Origin: DATFDN01 sp963818885
GTDB taxonomy: Bacteria > Pseudomonadota > Alphaproteobacteria > Acetobacterales > Acetobacteraceae
Direction: 5' to 3'
DNA: 64,000 nt
NCBI GenBank assembly: GCA_963818885.1
Contig: CAWFTP010000004.1
Location: 62,001 to 126,000 of the forward strand
This document shows, piece by piece, positions 56,223-64,000 of the stretch. Each line of letters starts with the position of its first letter. Position 1 is the first letter of the stretch. The notes below the pieces were generated by a model. The model was given only the letters and a program-made list of their open reading frames with translations. It had not been told where the DNA came from and did no database searches. Position numbers and translations under genes: made by a program.

Positions 56223-59018
56223 ATGCTGACCCACCCGCCCTTGCCAGCGAAGCCGGAGGACGTCGCCGCCCAGCTCGCCGAGGCGCTGGCGGAGGTCGCC
56301 GATGAGCGCGGCGCCATCTCGCGTGCCGCGGCGCTCGGCGCGTTCCGTCGCCACCTCGCGCGGATTCAGAGCCACACCCAGCACGCCTTCGAGCACGAGC
56401 AGATCACCGGCCTGCAGGCCGCCCGCTTGCTCGGCTCGCTGATAGACGGGCTGATCCGGGCGCTGCACGAGCACGTCCTTCGGGTGCATGGCGAACCCGA
56501 GGCGCTGAGCGTCGCGGCCACCGGCGGCTATGGACGCGGCGTGCTCGCGCCGTTCAGCGACATCGACCTGCTGTTCCTCACCGCCCATCAGCCGTCGGAG
56601 CACACGCGCGAGGTGGTGGAGTACATGCTCTACTTCCTCTGGGACCTCGGGCTGAAGGTCGGCCACGCGACGCGCTCGATCGCGGAGTGCCTCAGCGAGG
56701 GCGCCAAGGACGCGACCATTCGAACCTCCCTTCTCGACACGCGCCATCTGGCGGGAGAGGCGTCGCTGTTCGAGGAGTTTCATCGGGCCTTCGTCGCGAG
56801 CTGCAGGGAAGCAGGCGCGGCCGAATACATCCTCGCCAAGCAAGCCGAGCGCGCCGCGCGGCACCGCCGCTTCGGCGAGAGCCCGTTCGTCGTCGAGCCG
56901 AATATCAAGGAAGGCAGGGGCGGCCTGCGCGATCTGCAAACGCTCTACTGGATCGCCCGCTACGTGTACGGCACCAACACGATGGCCGAGCTCGCGGATG
57001 TCGGCGGGATCCTGACCCAGAGCGAGGCGCGGCACGGCCGCCGCGCCTGGGAGTTCCTGTGGACCTTGCGCTTTCATCTCCACTACGTCGCCGGACGGGC
57101 GGAGGAGCGGCTGACCTTCGACCTGCAGCCCGTCGTCGGCGCGCGCATGGGCTACACCCGCCATGGCCGCCAGGACGGCGTCGAGCGTTTCATGCGCCAC
57201 TACTTCCTGACCGCGCGCGAGGTCGTGCGGATCACCCGCATCCTGGAACCCGCCATCCTGCGCGAGGCGCTCGGCTCGCCCGCCGTCGCGGCGGAAACCG
57301 ACAAGGCGCTGCTCAAGGCGGGCTTCATGCTTGCCGAAGGGCAGTTGCTGCCTCTCTCAGGACGCGACTTCGACTCCGAGCCGATCCAGATGCTGCGCAT
57401 TCTGAAAGTGGCGCGCGATCGTGGCCTTGCGCTGCATCCCCTCGCCATGCGCGCGCTGATCCGCGGCGAGCGCTACGCGGCACGGCTGCGCGACGATCCG
57501 GAGGCGGCTCGGCTGTTCATGGAGCTGCTGTGCGGCCGCACCAACGATCCGCGCGAGGCGGACGGCGCGCATTGGCTTGCGATCCTGAACGAGACGGGAT
57601 TCCTCGGCCGCTACCTTCCCGACTGGGCACGGGTCGTCGGGCAGATGCAGTTCGACACCTACCACGTCTTCACCGTCGACGAGCACACGATCGAAGCGAT
57701 CCGCGTGCTGAACGCGCTCGAACGCGGTGAACTTTCGGAGATCGCGCCGATCGCCTCGGGCGTGATCGATCACATGCAGTCGCGCCGTGCCTTGCACGTC
57801 GCCATGCTCCTGCACGACGTCGCCAAGGGCCGCGGCGGCGACCATTCCCAACTCGGCGCCGAGATCGCGTTGCAGGTCGGCCCGCAGCTCGGTCTGTCGG
57901 CGGAGGAGACGGAGACGGCCTCGTGGCTCGTCCTGCATCACCTGCTGCTGAGCGAGACCGCCTTCAAGCGCGACATCGACGATCCCAAGACCATCCTCGA
58001 CATCGCCGATATCGTCCAGTCGCCGGAGCGGCTGAAGCTCCTGCTGGTGCTGACGGTCGCCGACATGCGCGCCGTCTCGCCCAAGGTGTGGAACAACTGG
58101 AAGGCGACGCTGCTGCGCGAACTGTACAGCCGCGTGGCGGAGGTGCTCGCCGGAGGCCTCGCCACCACCGAGCGCGACGTCCGGGTCGCCCGCGCGAAGC
58201 AGGCCGCCGCTTTTCTCCTCACCGACTTGACGCAGGCGGACATCGACGCCTTCACCGCGCTCGGCTACCCGAGCTACTGGCTCGCCTTCGATCCCGAGAC
58301 GCACGCGCGTCACGCCCGTCTTGTCCGCGACGCCGAGGCACGCCATGCCCCGCTGACCGTAAAAACAGAACCGCTCCCGGCCCGCGGCGTGACGGAGGTG
58401 ACGGTCTATTGCGCCGACCACGCCGGCCTGTTCAGCCGGATTTCCGGCGCGCTCGCGGTGGCCGGCGCGTCGATCGTCGATGCGCGCATCCACACCCTCA
58501 CCAATGGCATGGCGCTCGACACGTTCTGGATCCAGGACGCGGCAGGCGGGGCGTTCGATGCGCCGCACCGCCTCGCCCGCTTGTCGGTGCTGATCGAGCA
58601 GGCGCTCTCGGGCCAGCTCCGACTGGACGCCGAGATCAGGAAAGTCTCCGCCGCACTGCTGGGCCGGCGAATGCGCGCGATTCACGTGCCCCCACGAGTC
58701 GTGATCGACAACCACGCGTCGAACACCTTCACGGTGATCGAGGTGAACGGCCGCGACCGACCGGGGCTGCTGCACGACGTCACCGCCGCGATCAGCGAGC
58801 AGGGGCTGCAAATCGGCTCGGCGCACGTCACCACGTACGGCGTGCGTGCCGTCGACGTGTTCTATGTCAAGGACATATTCGGCCTGAAGGTGGAGAACGA
58901 GCGGCGCTTGCAGCAAATCCGCGCCGCCCTGCTCGATTCCCTGCGCAGCAACGATGATGTGGCGGTCGCAACGCCGGCGCCCACGCCCGTGCGGCGCCGG
59001 CGGGCCGCCGTTGGCTGA
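56223..59018 (+). CDS. glnD: bifunctional PII uridylyltransferase/uridylyl-removing enzyme
   Basis: It modifies PII proteins in response to glutamine. The 931-residue protein has a nucleotidyltransferase domain (GGYGRGVLAPFSDIDLLFL, near residues 100-118) and a central helical region (NIKEGRGGLRDLQTLYWIAR). An HD phosphohydrolase domain follows (LLHDVAKGRGGDHS, near 530). Two C-terminal ACT domains sense glutamine (starting near residues 720 and 836). Length and order match the family. The stop abuts the convergent DUF2076 stop in GCTGATC-A-GATCAGC. Confidence 0.96.
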   Translation: MLTHPPLPAKPEDVAAQLAEALAEVADERGAISRAAALGAFRRHLARIQSHTQHAFEHEQITGLQAARLLGSLIDGLIRALHEHVLRVHGEPEALSVAATGGYGRGVLAPFSDIDLLFLTAHQPSEHTREVVEYMLYFLWDLGLKVGHATRSIAECLSEGAKDATIRTSLLDTRHLAGEASLFEEFHRAFVASCREAGAAEYILAKQAERAARHRRFGESPFVVEPNIKEGRGGLRDLQTLYWIARYVYGTNTMAELADVGGILTQSEARHGRRAWEFLWTLRFHLHYVAGRAEERLTFDLQPVVGARMGYTRHGRQDGVERFMRHYFLTAREVVRITRILEPAILREALGSPAVAAETDKALLKAGFMLAEGQLLPLSGRDFDSEPIQMLRILKVARDRGLALHPLAMRALIRGERYAARLRDDPEAARLFMELLCGRTNDPREADGAHWLAILNETGFLGRYLPDWARVVGQMQFDTYHVFTVDEHTIEAIRVLNALERGELSEIAPIASGVIDHMQSRRALHVAMLLHDVAKGRGGDHSQLGAEIALQVGPQLGLSAEETETASWLVLHHLLLSETAFKRDIDDPKTILDIADIVQSPERLKLLLVLTVADMRAVSPKVWNNWKATLLRELYSRVAEVLAGGLATTERDVRVARAKQAAAFLLTDLTQADIDAFTALGYPSYWLAFDPETHARHARLVRDAEARHAPLTVKTEPLPARGVTEVTVYCADHAGLFSRISGALAVAGASIVDARIHTLTNGMALDTFWIQDAAGGAFDAPHRLARLSVLIEQALSGQLRLDAEIRKVSAALLGRRMRAIHVPPRVVIDNHASNTFTVIEVNGRDRPGLLHDVTAAISEQGLQIGSAHVTTYGVRAVDVFYVKDIFGLKVENERRLQQIRAALLDSLRSNDDVAVATPAPTPVRRRRAAVG

Positions 59019-59891
59019 TCAGATCAGCGAGTCGTCGCTTCCCCCGCCGCCGTCACCGCCCCCGCCCCAGTCGCTCCCGCCGCCGCTGTCCTGATCCCAC
59101 CCGCCGCCGCTGCTCCCGTCGTCCGGCGCGGCTTGTCCGGGATCGTTCCAGTTCCCCGGGTCCGCCGTCCCCTGGTCGGGCGTCCCCTGATCCCACGTGC
59201 CCTGGTCGACATAGCCCTGATCGGGCAGGGCGCCGGCATTCGGATCCGACGACACGCCCGGCGTGCCGCCGAAGCCGCCCAGGCCAGACCCGAGCGCCTG
59301 GTGAGGAGAGAACATACTACGCAGCGCGTCCGCAGCCAGCACGCCGCCCGCCACGCCCGCCGCCGTAGTCAGCGCGGAGCCCAGGAATCCCGACCCACCG
59401 GGACGGGCGAAGGCGCCCGGCTGATAGCCGGGCGGATATTGCGGAGGCGGCGGCGCCGCGTACTGCGGGCCGCCTTGCTGGCCCCACGGTCCGGGCGGCG
59501 CGGCACCGGGTGCCGGACGGGCGGGCGCGGCACCCCCGCCGAACAGGTTGCTGAAGAAGCCGCCCTGGCGTTGGCCTCCGCCCGCTTGCTGGGCCCCTTG
59601 CTGGGCCTGCTGCAGCTCCCATTCCAGGCGGCGGAGGCGATTCTGCGCCTCGACCAGCGCGTGCTCCTGCACGAAGGCGAGCTGGGTGAGGCGATAGCGC
59701 GCCTCCGGATAAGCCTGGAACTGCTGGGCGATAAAGCGGTCCGCCTCCGGGTCGACGGGCGGCAGCGCCGGGGCTGCCGACTGGGTCGCCGGCACCGAGC
59801 CGCCCCCCCAGGGACTCGCCCCTTGGGCCTGCGGCGAGCCGCCCACCCGCGCGACGAAAGCGGCGATGATGTCGCGTTCCTCGTTGGTCAT
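59019..59891 (-). CDS. DUF2076-family protein
   Basis: The 290-residue protein opens MTNEERDIIAAFVARVGG, the DUF2076 signature. A coiled-coil-like stretch (VQEHALVEAQNRLRRLEWEL) and a long low-complexity Gly/Pro/Gln region follow. One hydrophobic stretch (FLGSALTTAAGVAGGVLAAD) could be a membrane segment. An acidic GGGDGGGGSDDSLI tail ends it. The family is common in alphaproteobacteria; its function is unknown. It overlaps the CoA-binding protein by ATGA. Confidence 0.85.
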   Translation of the reverse strand: MTNEERDIIAAFVARVGGSPQAQGASPWGGGSVPATQSAAPALPPVDPEADRFIAQQFQAYPEARYRLTQLAFVQEHALVEAQNRLRRLEWELQQAQQGAQQAGGGQRQGGFFSNLFGGGAAPARPAPGAAPPGPWGQQGGPQYAAPPPPQYPPGYQPGAFARPGGSGFLGSALTTAAGVAGGVLAADALRSMFSPHQALGSGLGGFGGTPGVSSDPNAGALPDQGYVDQGTWDQGTPDQGTADPGNWNDPGQAAPDDGSSGGGWDQDSGGGSDWGGGGDGGGGSDDSLI

Positions 59892-60331
59892 TGCAGCCTC
59901 CCTGCCGCCCCGGACAACCCGAGCCGGCGCCATTCGATCACCGGGCAGCGGTCCATCACAACGGTAAGTCCCGCCGCCCGTCCGCGCTCGGCCGCCGCCT
60001 CGTCGATCACGCCGAGCTGCAGCCAGACGACACGCGCGCCGAGCCCGATCGCCTCATCAACCACGCCGCCCGCGACGCGCGCGTTGCGGAACACGTCGAC
60101 CATCTCGACCGGCGCGGTATCGGCGAGGCGCGCGACGACCGGCCGGCCATGGATCGACTGGCCCGCGATACCGGGGTTGACCGGCGCCACATCATAGCCC
60201 TTCCCGACCAGGAAACCGAGCACGCCGTTCGAGGGCCGCCACGGTTTAGCCGAGGCACCGACCACCGCGATCCGCCGCGTGCCAGTCAGCACCCGCTCGA
60301 TGGTTGCATCGTCAAGCCCGTCTATGCTCAT
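59888..60331 (-). CDS. CoA-binding domain protein (YccU-like)
   Basis: The 147-residue Rossmann-type protein has IAVVGASAKPWRPSNGVLGF near the start, GYDVAPVNPGIAGQSIHG, VDVFRNARVAGGVVDEAI and VWLQLGVIDEAAAE. The family (COG1832 type) resembles the CoA-binding half of succinyl-CoA synthetase. Its role is unknown. ATG 60331 gives the expected opening. It is divergent from glyQ, with 112 bp between starts. Confidence 0.88.
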   Translation of the reverse strand: MSIDGLDDATIERVLTGTRRIAVVGASAKPWRPSNGVLGFLVGKGYDVAPVNPGIAGQSIHGRPVVARLADTAPVEMVDVFRNARVAGGVVDEAIGLGARVVWLQLGVIDEAAAERGRAAGLTVVMDRCPVIEWRRLGLSGAAGRLQ

Positions 60332-60443
60332 GCGCTCCTCGCTTGGCCGACGTGGCGACGCGGGCCCGCCGCGTCAACTCACGCCAGCTTGCCGCCGGTT
60401 GGCCCGCTGCCCTACGTTGCACTGCACCAATATTGGTCCGCGA

Positions 60444-61319
60444 ATGGATTGCCCGCACCGAAGCTTCCAGGACCTGATCCTCGCCCTGAACCATTTCTGG
60501 GCGCGGCAGGGCTGCGTCATCCTGCAGCCCTATGACCTAGAGATGGGCGCCGGCACATTTCATCCAGCGACCACGCTGCGCGCGCTCGGCCCCCGCCCCT
60601 GGCGTGCCGCCTACGTGCAGCCGAGCCGGAGACCGGCCGACGGCCGCTACGGGGAGAACCCAAACCGGCTGGCCCAGCACTACCAATACCAGGTCATCAT
60701 CAAGCCGAGCCCGGAGGACGCGCAGGACCTGCTGCTCGCGAGCTACCAAGCCATCGGCCTCGACCCGCTGCGTCACGACTTCCGCTTCGTCGAGGATGAC
60801 TGGGAGAGCCCGACACTCGGCGCCTGGGGCCTGGGCTGGGAGGTCTGGTGCGATGGGATGGAGGTCGGCCAGTTCACCTATTTCCAACAGGTTGGAGGCA
60901 TCCCGGTCGAGCTGCCGAGCTTCGAGATGACTTACGGGCTGGAACGGCTCGCGATGTACGTCCAGGACGTCGGGAACGTCTTCGACCTCGACTTCAACGG
61001 CGCGGGCGTCACCTATGGCGACGTGTTCCTGCGCGCTGAGCGCGAATACAGCGCCTACAATTTCGAGCGCGCCGACACGGATATGCTGATCCGCCACTTC
61101 AAGGACGCCGAGCACGAGTGTGCCGCGCTGTTGACGGGCGAGCCCTTGGCGCTGCCCGCCTACGACCAGTGCATCAAGGCGAGCCATCTCTTCAACCTGC
61201 TCGACGCCCGCGGCGTGATCAGCGTGACCGAGCGGGCGAGCTACATCGGCCGGGTGCGGGCGCTCGCGAAGGCGTGCTGCGAGGCTTGGGTCGCCGGCGA
61301 TGATGGACTGCCGCGCTGA
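60444..61319 (+). CDS. glyQ: glycyl-tRNA synthetase alpha subunit
   Basis: This is the catalytic subunit of the alpha2beta2 glycyl-tRNA synthetase. The 291-residue protein starts MDCPHRSFQDLILALNHFWA. It has CVILQPYDLEMGAGTFHPAT (motif 2-like), YVQPSRRPADGRYGENPNRL, DWESPTLGAWGLGWEVW and TYFQQVGGIPVELPSFE. An in-frame extension to 60279 has no homology. The stop overlaps the glyS start (TGATG). Confidence 0.97.
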   Translation: MDCPHRSFQDLILALNHFWARQGCVILQPYDLEMGAGTFHPATTLRALGPRPWRAAYVQPSRRPADGRYGENPNRLAQHYQYQVIIKPSPEDAQDLLLASYQAIGLDPLRHDFRFVEDDWESPTLGAWGLGWEVWCDGMEVGQFTYFQQVGGIPVELPSFEMTYGLERLAMYVQDVGNVFDLDFNGAGVTYGDVFLRAEREYSAYNFERADTDMLIRHFKDAEHECAALLTGEPLALPAYDQCIKASHLFNLLDARGVISVTERASYIGRVRALAKACCEAWVAGDDGLPR

Positions 61320-63437
61320 TGCCGGAGCTGTTCATCGAACTGTTCAGCGAGGAGATTCCCGCCCGGATGCAGGTCGGGGCGGCTGCCGATCTGGAACGGC
61401 TCATCAGTGCATCCGCTGGCGCCGCTATCTCCCAATCTCATTAAAGCCTTCTACGGTCCCCGCCGGATCGCGCTGCGCGCCGAAATCGCCTCCGAGGTCG
61501 CCGCAGCATCAACTACCGAGCGCGGTCCGCGTCTCTCCGCACCGGAGCAGGCGCTCGCCGGCTTCCTGCGCAAGCACGGCGCGAGCCGCGATCAGATCCG
61601 CGAGGAGGGCGACTACTGGGTTCTGGAGAAGCGTGCCGCTGCCATTTCTGCCGCAGACCTCATCAGCGCCGCGATGCCGCCCCTGCTGCGCCGCTTCCCC
61701 TGGCCGAAATCCATGCGCTGGGGCACCAGTGCGTTCACCTGGGTTCGCCCGCTGCGACGCATCGTCTGCCTGCTCGAAGGTGCCGTGGTCCCGTTCGATC
61801 TGCGCGACGGCGCCGATGACGGGCACGGCCTTGCCGCCTCCAATCTGACCGAGGGCCATCGCTTCCATGCGCCCGGCCCGGTCGCTGTGGTCTCCTGCGC
61901 GGATTGGCAGGCGAAGCTGGCCGAGCGCCGCGTCCTGGTCGACGCCGCAGAACGCCGCGAGCGCATCGCCAACGGCATCGTCGCTGAAGCAGCGGCGCAG
62001 CGGGTTGAGCCTAGTCGACGACCCCGGCCTGCTCGACGAGGTCGCCGGGCTGGTGGAATGGCCGGTGCCGCTGCTGGGCCGCATCGACCCCATCTACATG
62101 GACTTGCCCGCCGAGGTCAGGCAGGTCTCGATGCGCGTCAACCAGCGCTACTTCGCGCTGCGCACGCAGAATGGCGAGCCGGCACCCTGGTTCGGCTTCG
62201 TCGCCAATATCGAGGCCGAGGACGGCGGCGCGGCGATCATCGCCGGCAACGAGCGCGTGCTGCGCGCCCGCTTTGCCGACGCCCGCCACTTCTGGGACTT
62301 GGACCGACGCACGAAGCTCGCTGATCGCGTGCCTGCGCTGGACGGAATCATCTTTCATGCCAAGCTCGGCTCACAAGGCGCCCGCGTGCGTCGGCTCCAA
62401 CGCTTGGTCGAGAGGGTCGGCCAAATCATTGTCTCCGAATCCGCTGGGGCAGAACATTCTGGGCAGCTGGCCGCTGGTCTCACATCGAAACTGATGGAGG
62501 CTGGCGATTCTGGCCTCACACGGCGCGCGGCTCTTCTTTGCAAAGCAGACCTATCGTCCGGGATGGTGGCGGAGTTCCCCGAGCTGCAAGGTACAATGGG
62601 ACGCTACTACGCAATTCACGATGGCGAGGCTGCTTCCGTTGCAAACGCAATTCGCGATCACTACCTCCCGAAAGGCCCGTCTGACGACATTCCGCGAGCT
62701 GCGGTTTCTATTGCTCTCGCGCTGGCCGACAAGTTTGATCTCTCGGTCGGATTCTTTTCCATTGATGAACGCCCGAGTGGGTCAGGAGATCAGTATGGCC
62801 TTCGTAGAGCCGCTCTGGGCGCTATAAGGATAATCCGAGAGAATGGCTTACGCTTACGGCTCTCACAGCTTATCGGTGCCGCTTGGGATGAGTATGGAGA
62901 GCCGCGCCAAGTCCCCTTGAATTCGTGATTTCATGCTCGACCGCCTCCGGGTGCAACTCCGATCGGAAGGTGCTCGGCACGACGTGCTACAAGCCGTATT
63001 CGCTGCCGCACAAGACGACGACGTGAACCGACTTTTGTCGCTTACAGAGGCAATAACTGAATTGCTCAGCTCCCCCGAAGGAAGCGATCTTCTAGTTGCG
63101 TACCAAAAGAGCATCTAACATCGTGCGGATCGAAGATTTGAAAGACGGGCCGCATTCGGGTCGTGTGGATTCCAGCTTGCTCCAGGAACGTGAGGAGCTG
63201 CAGTTGCAAACCGCGCTCAATGTGCTTGATCGCGAGTTGGACCCCCGTTTCCGTATAGAAGATTACCAGGGAGCTATGGCTGAGATGGCTACACTCCGCG
63301 CGCCCCTCGACGCCTTCTTCGATCGCGTCACGGTGAATGCGCCGGAACCGGAATTGCGCCGCAATCGTTTGTGTCTTCTCAACCGCGTGCGCGCGACGAT
63401 GGACCGCGTCGCCGACTTCTCGAAGATCGAGGGCTGA
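61319..63437 (+). CDS. glyS: glycyl-tRNA synthetase beta subunit, four one-base insertions, mosaic composition
   Basis: The beta subunit binds tRNA(Gly). Starting at ATG 61319 (MPELFIELFSEEIPARM), the frame breaks at about 61413, 62001, 62920 and 63103. Removing one base at each gives about 704 residues, the normal length, with FYGPRRIALRAEI, FPWPKSMRWGTSAF, VEWPVPLLGRID, VNQRYFALRTQNG, EFPELQGTMGRYYA, LRRAALGAIRIIRENGLRL, RHDVLQAVFAA and ASNIVRIE. The third insertion turns GATTC (GANTC) into GAATTC. From about 62400 to 63340 GC falls from around 70% to roughly 50-58% while homology stays good, so the 3' half may have been replaced by recombination. As an essential gene it is probably intact in the cell. 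Confidence 0.92.
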
Positions 63438-63465
63438 TGCTCAAGAATCACGACGCCACCCCCAC

Positions 63466-63548
63466 CGTCATGGCCGGTGTTCCGACCATCCACGTCTTTC
63501 CCGCCGCCCATCAAGACGTGGATGCCCGGGACAAGCCACGGCATGACG
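63466..63548. repeat. palindromic repeat element between glyS and ppdK
   Basis: The perfect 12-base arms CATCCACGTCTT and AAGACGTGGATG lie inside outer CGTCATGGCCGG / CGGCATGACG arms. Elements of this CGTCATGGC...GCCATGACG style recur in alphaproteobacteria. It resembles, but is not the same family as, the element at 13626-13701. Confidence 0.75.
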
Positions 63549-63579
63549 AATGTTATCGTCGATCCGGAGGCCTCCTCTA

Positions 63580-64000
63580 ATGCCGAAATGGGTGTACAGC
63601 TTCGGTGCCGGGCGCAATGACGGCAGCGCGGACATGCGCGACCTGCTCGGCGGCAAGGGCGCGAACCTCGCGGAGATGGCTTCCATCGACCTGCCCGTGC
63701 CGCCCGGCTTCACCATCACCACCGAGGTCTGCACCGCGTTCTACAAGAACGACCGCCAGTACCCGCCGGAGCTGCGCGACCAGGTGCGCGAGGCCATGGC
63801 TCGCGTCGAGGCCGCGGTTGGCCGCCGCTTCGGCGATGCGCGCCAGCCGCTGCTCGTCTCCGTCCGCTCCGGCGCACGCGTCTCCATGCCGGGCATGATG
63901 GACACCGTGCTCAATCTCGGCCTCAACGACGAGACCGTGGAAGGCCTGGCCCGCGACGCCGAGGATGAACGCTTCGCCTGGGACAGCTACCGCCGCTTCA
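63580..64000 (+). CDS. ppdK: pyruvate phosphate dikinase, partial, C-terminus outside the window
   Basis: It interconverts pyruvate and phosphoenolpyruvate with ATP and Pi. The first 140 residues read WVYSFGAGRNDGSADM, LLGGKGANLAEMASIDLPVP (nucleotide-binding segment), PGFTITTEVC and SVRSGARVSMPGMMDTVLNL, all typical of the ATP-grasp domain of PPDK. ATG 63580 is preceded by GGAGG within the palindrome GGAGGCCTCC. The glyQ-glyS-ppdK order is common in alphaproteobacteria. Confidence 0.96.
   Translation, partial: MPKWVYSFGAGRNDGSADMRDLLGGKGANLAEMASIDLPVPPGFTITTEVCTAFYKNDRQYPPELRDQVREAMARVEAAVGRRFGDARQPLLVSVRSGARVSMPGMMDTVLNLGLNDETVEGLARDAEDERFAWDSYRRF

Overview
The window is GC-rich DNA, mostly about 65-75% GC by eye, from an alphaproteobacterium. 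A Rhodospirillales/Acetobacteraceae-type organism fits best. The clues are a pyruvate dehydrogenase E1-beta with its own lipoyl domain, the mutS-glnD and glyQ-glyS-ppdK neighbourhoods, a DUF2076 protein, a small secreted protein with GVYRAGC repeats, and scattered alphaproteobacterial palindromic intergenic repeats. No phage genes, transposases or CRISPR arrays were seen.

Layout. 1-4758 (minus): pdhA-pdhB-pdhC-lpd, with lpd cut by the window edge. 4868-8756: an NMT1/THI5-like protein with a long structured 5' leader, a DHOD-like FMN barrel, a small GVYRAGC-repeat protein and, divergently, a second NMT1-like binding protein. 8831-13125 (plus): a VOC dioxygenase, then an oxidative gluconate operon (gnd, gntK, an SDR sugar dehydrogenase, a gluconolactonase). 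13264-14178: a DUF433/DUF5615 toxin-antitoxin locus whose toxin gene is split by a palindromic element. 14266-21470 (minus): a MobA-like hydroxylase, then secY-adk-folP-glmM-thiD, away from the ribosomal protein genes. 21601-25069: an accessory patch with a nucleotidyltransferase pair, a peptidoglycan-binding protein, an orphan VapC and a decayed gene of seven repeats. 25420-28222 (plus): an ABM monooxygenase, a luciferase-like monooxygenase and an intradiol dioxygenase behind a four-copy operator-like array. 28227-33604 (minus): S41 protease, RNase R, M20 amidohydrolase, PAP2 phosphatase. 33661-37534 (plus): selA, tRNA-Sec and two tandem OmpA paralogues. 37524-45088: GST (minus), a 3-oxoacid CoA-transferase (plus), and a minus-strand run argH-lptM, eno-ftsB-glycosyltransferase-ackA. 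45101-47664: a TlpA-like thioredoxin and DsbD/ScsB. 47805-53548 (plus): an HtrA lipoprotein protease, a two-component system, a beta-barrel protein and a WecG-type glycosyltransferase. 53574-64000: mutS, glnD, two small minus-strand genes, glyQ, glyS, and the start of ppdK.

Two patterns cut across the window. First, many genes carry one-base frameshifts, including pdhC, folP and glyS, which should be indispensable. Nearly all are insertions. Four of them (three genes and tRNA-Sec) are an extra A where the restored sequence would be a GANTC site, the target of the alphaproteobacterial CcrM methylase. This looks more like systematic sequencing error than gene death, although the seven-repeat gene and the split toxin may be truly decayed. 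Second, the leader before the NMT1/THI5-like gene at 5782 has a good promoter, three abutting hairpins and mutually exclusive antiterminator/terminator pairings. I match it to no riboswitch class I know, and it is the best candidate here for an undescribed regulatory system.
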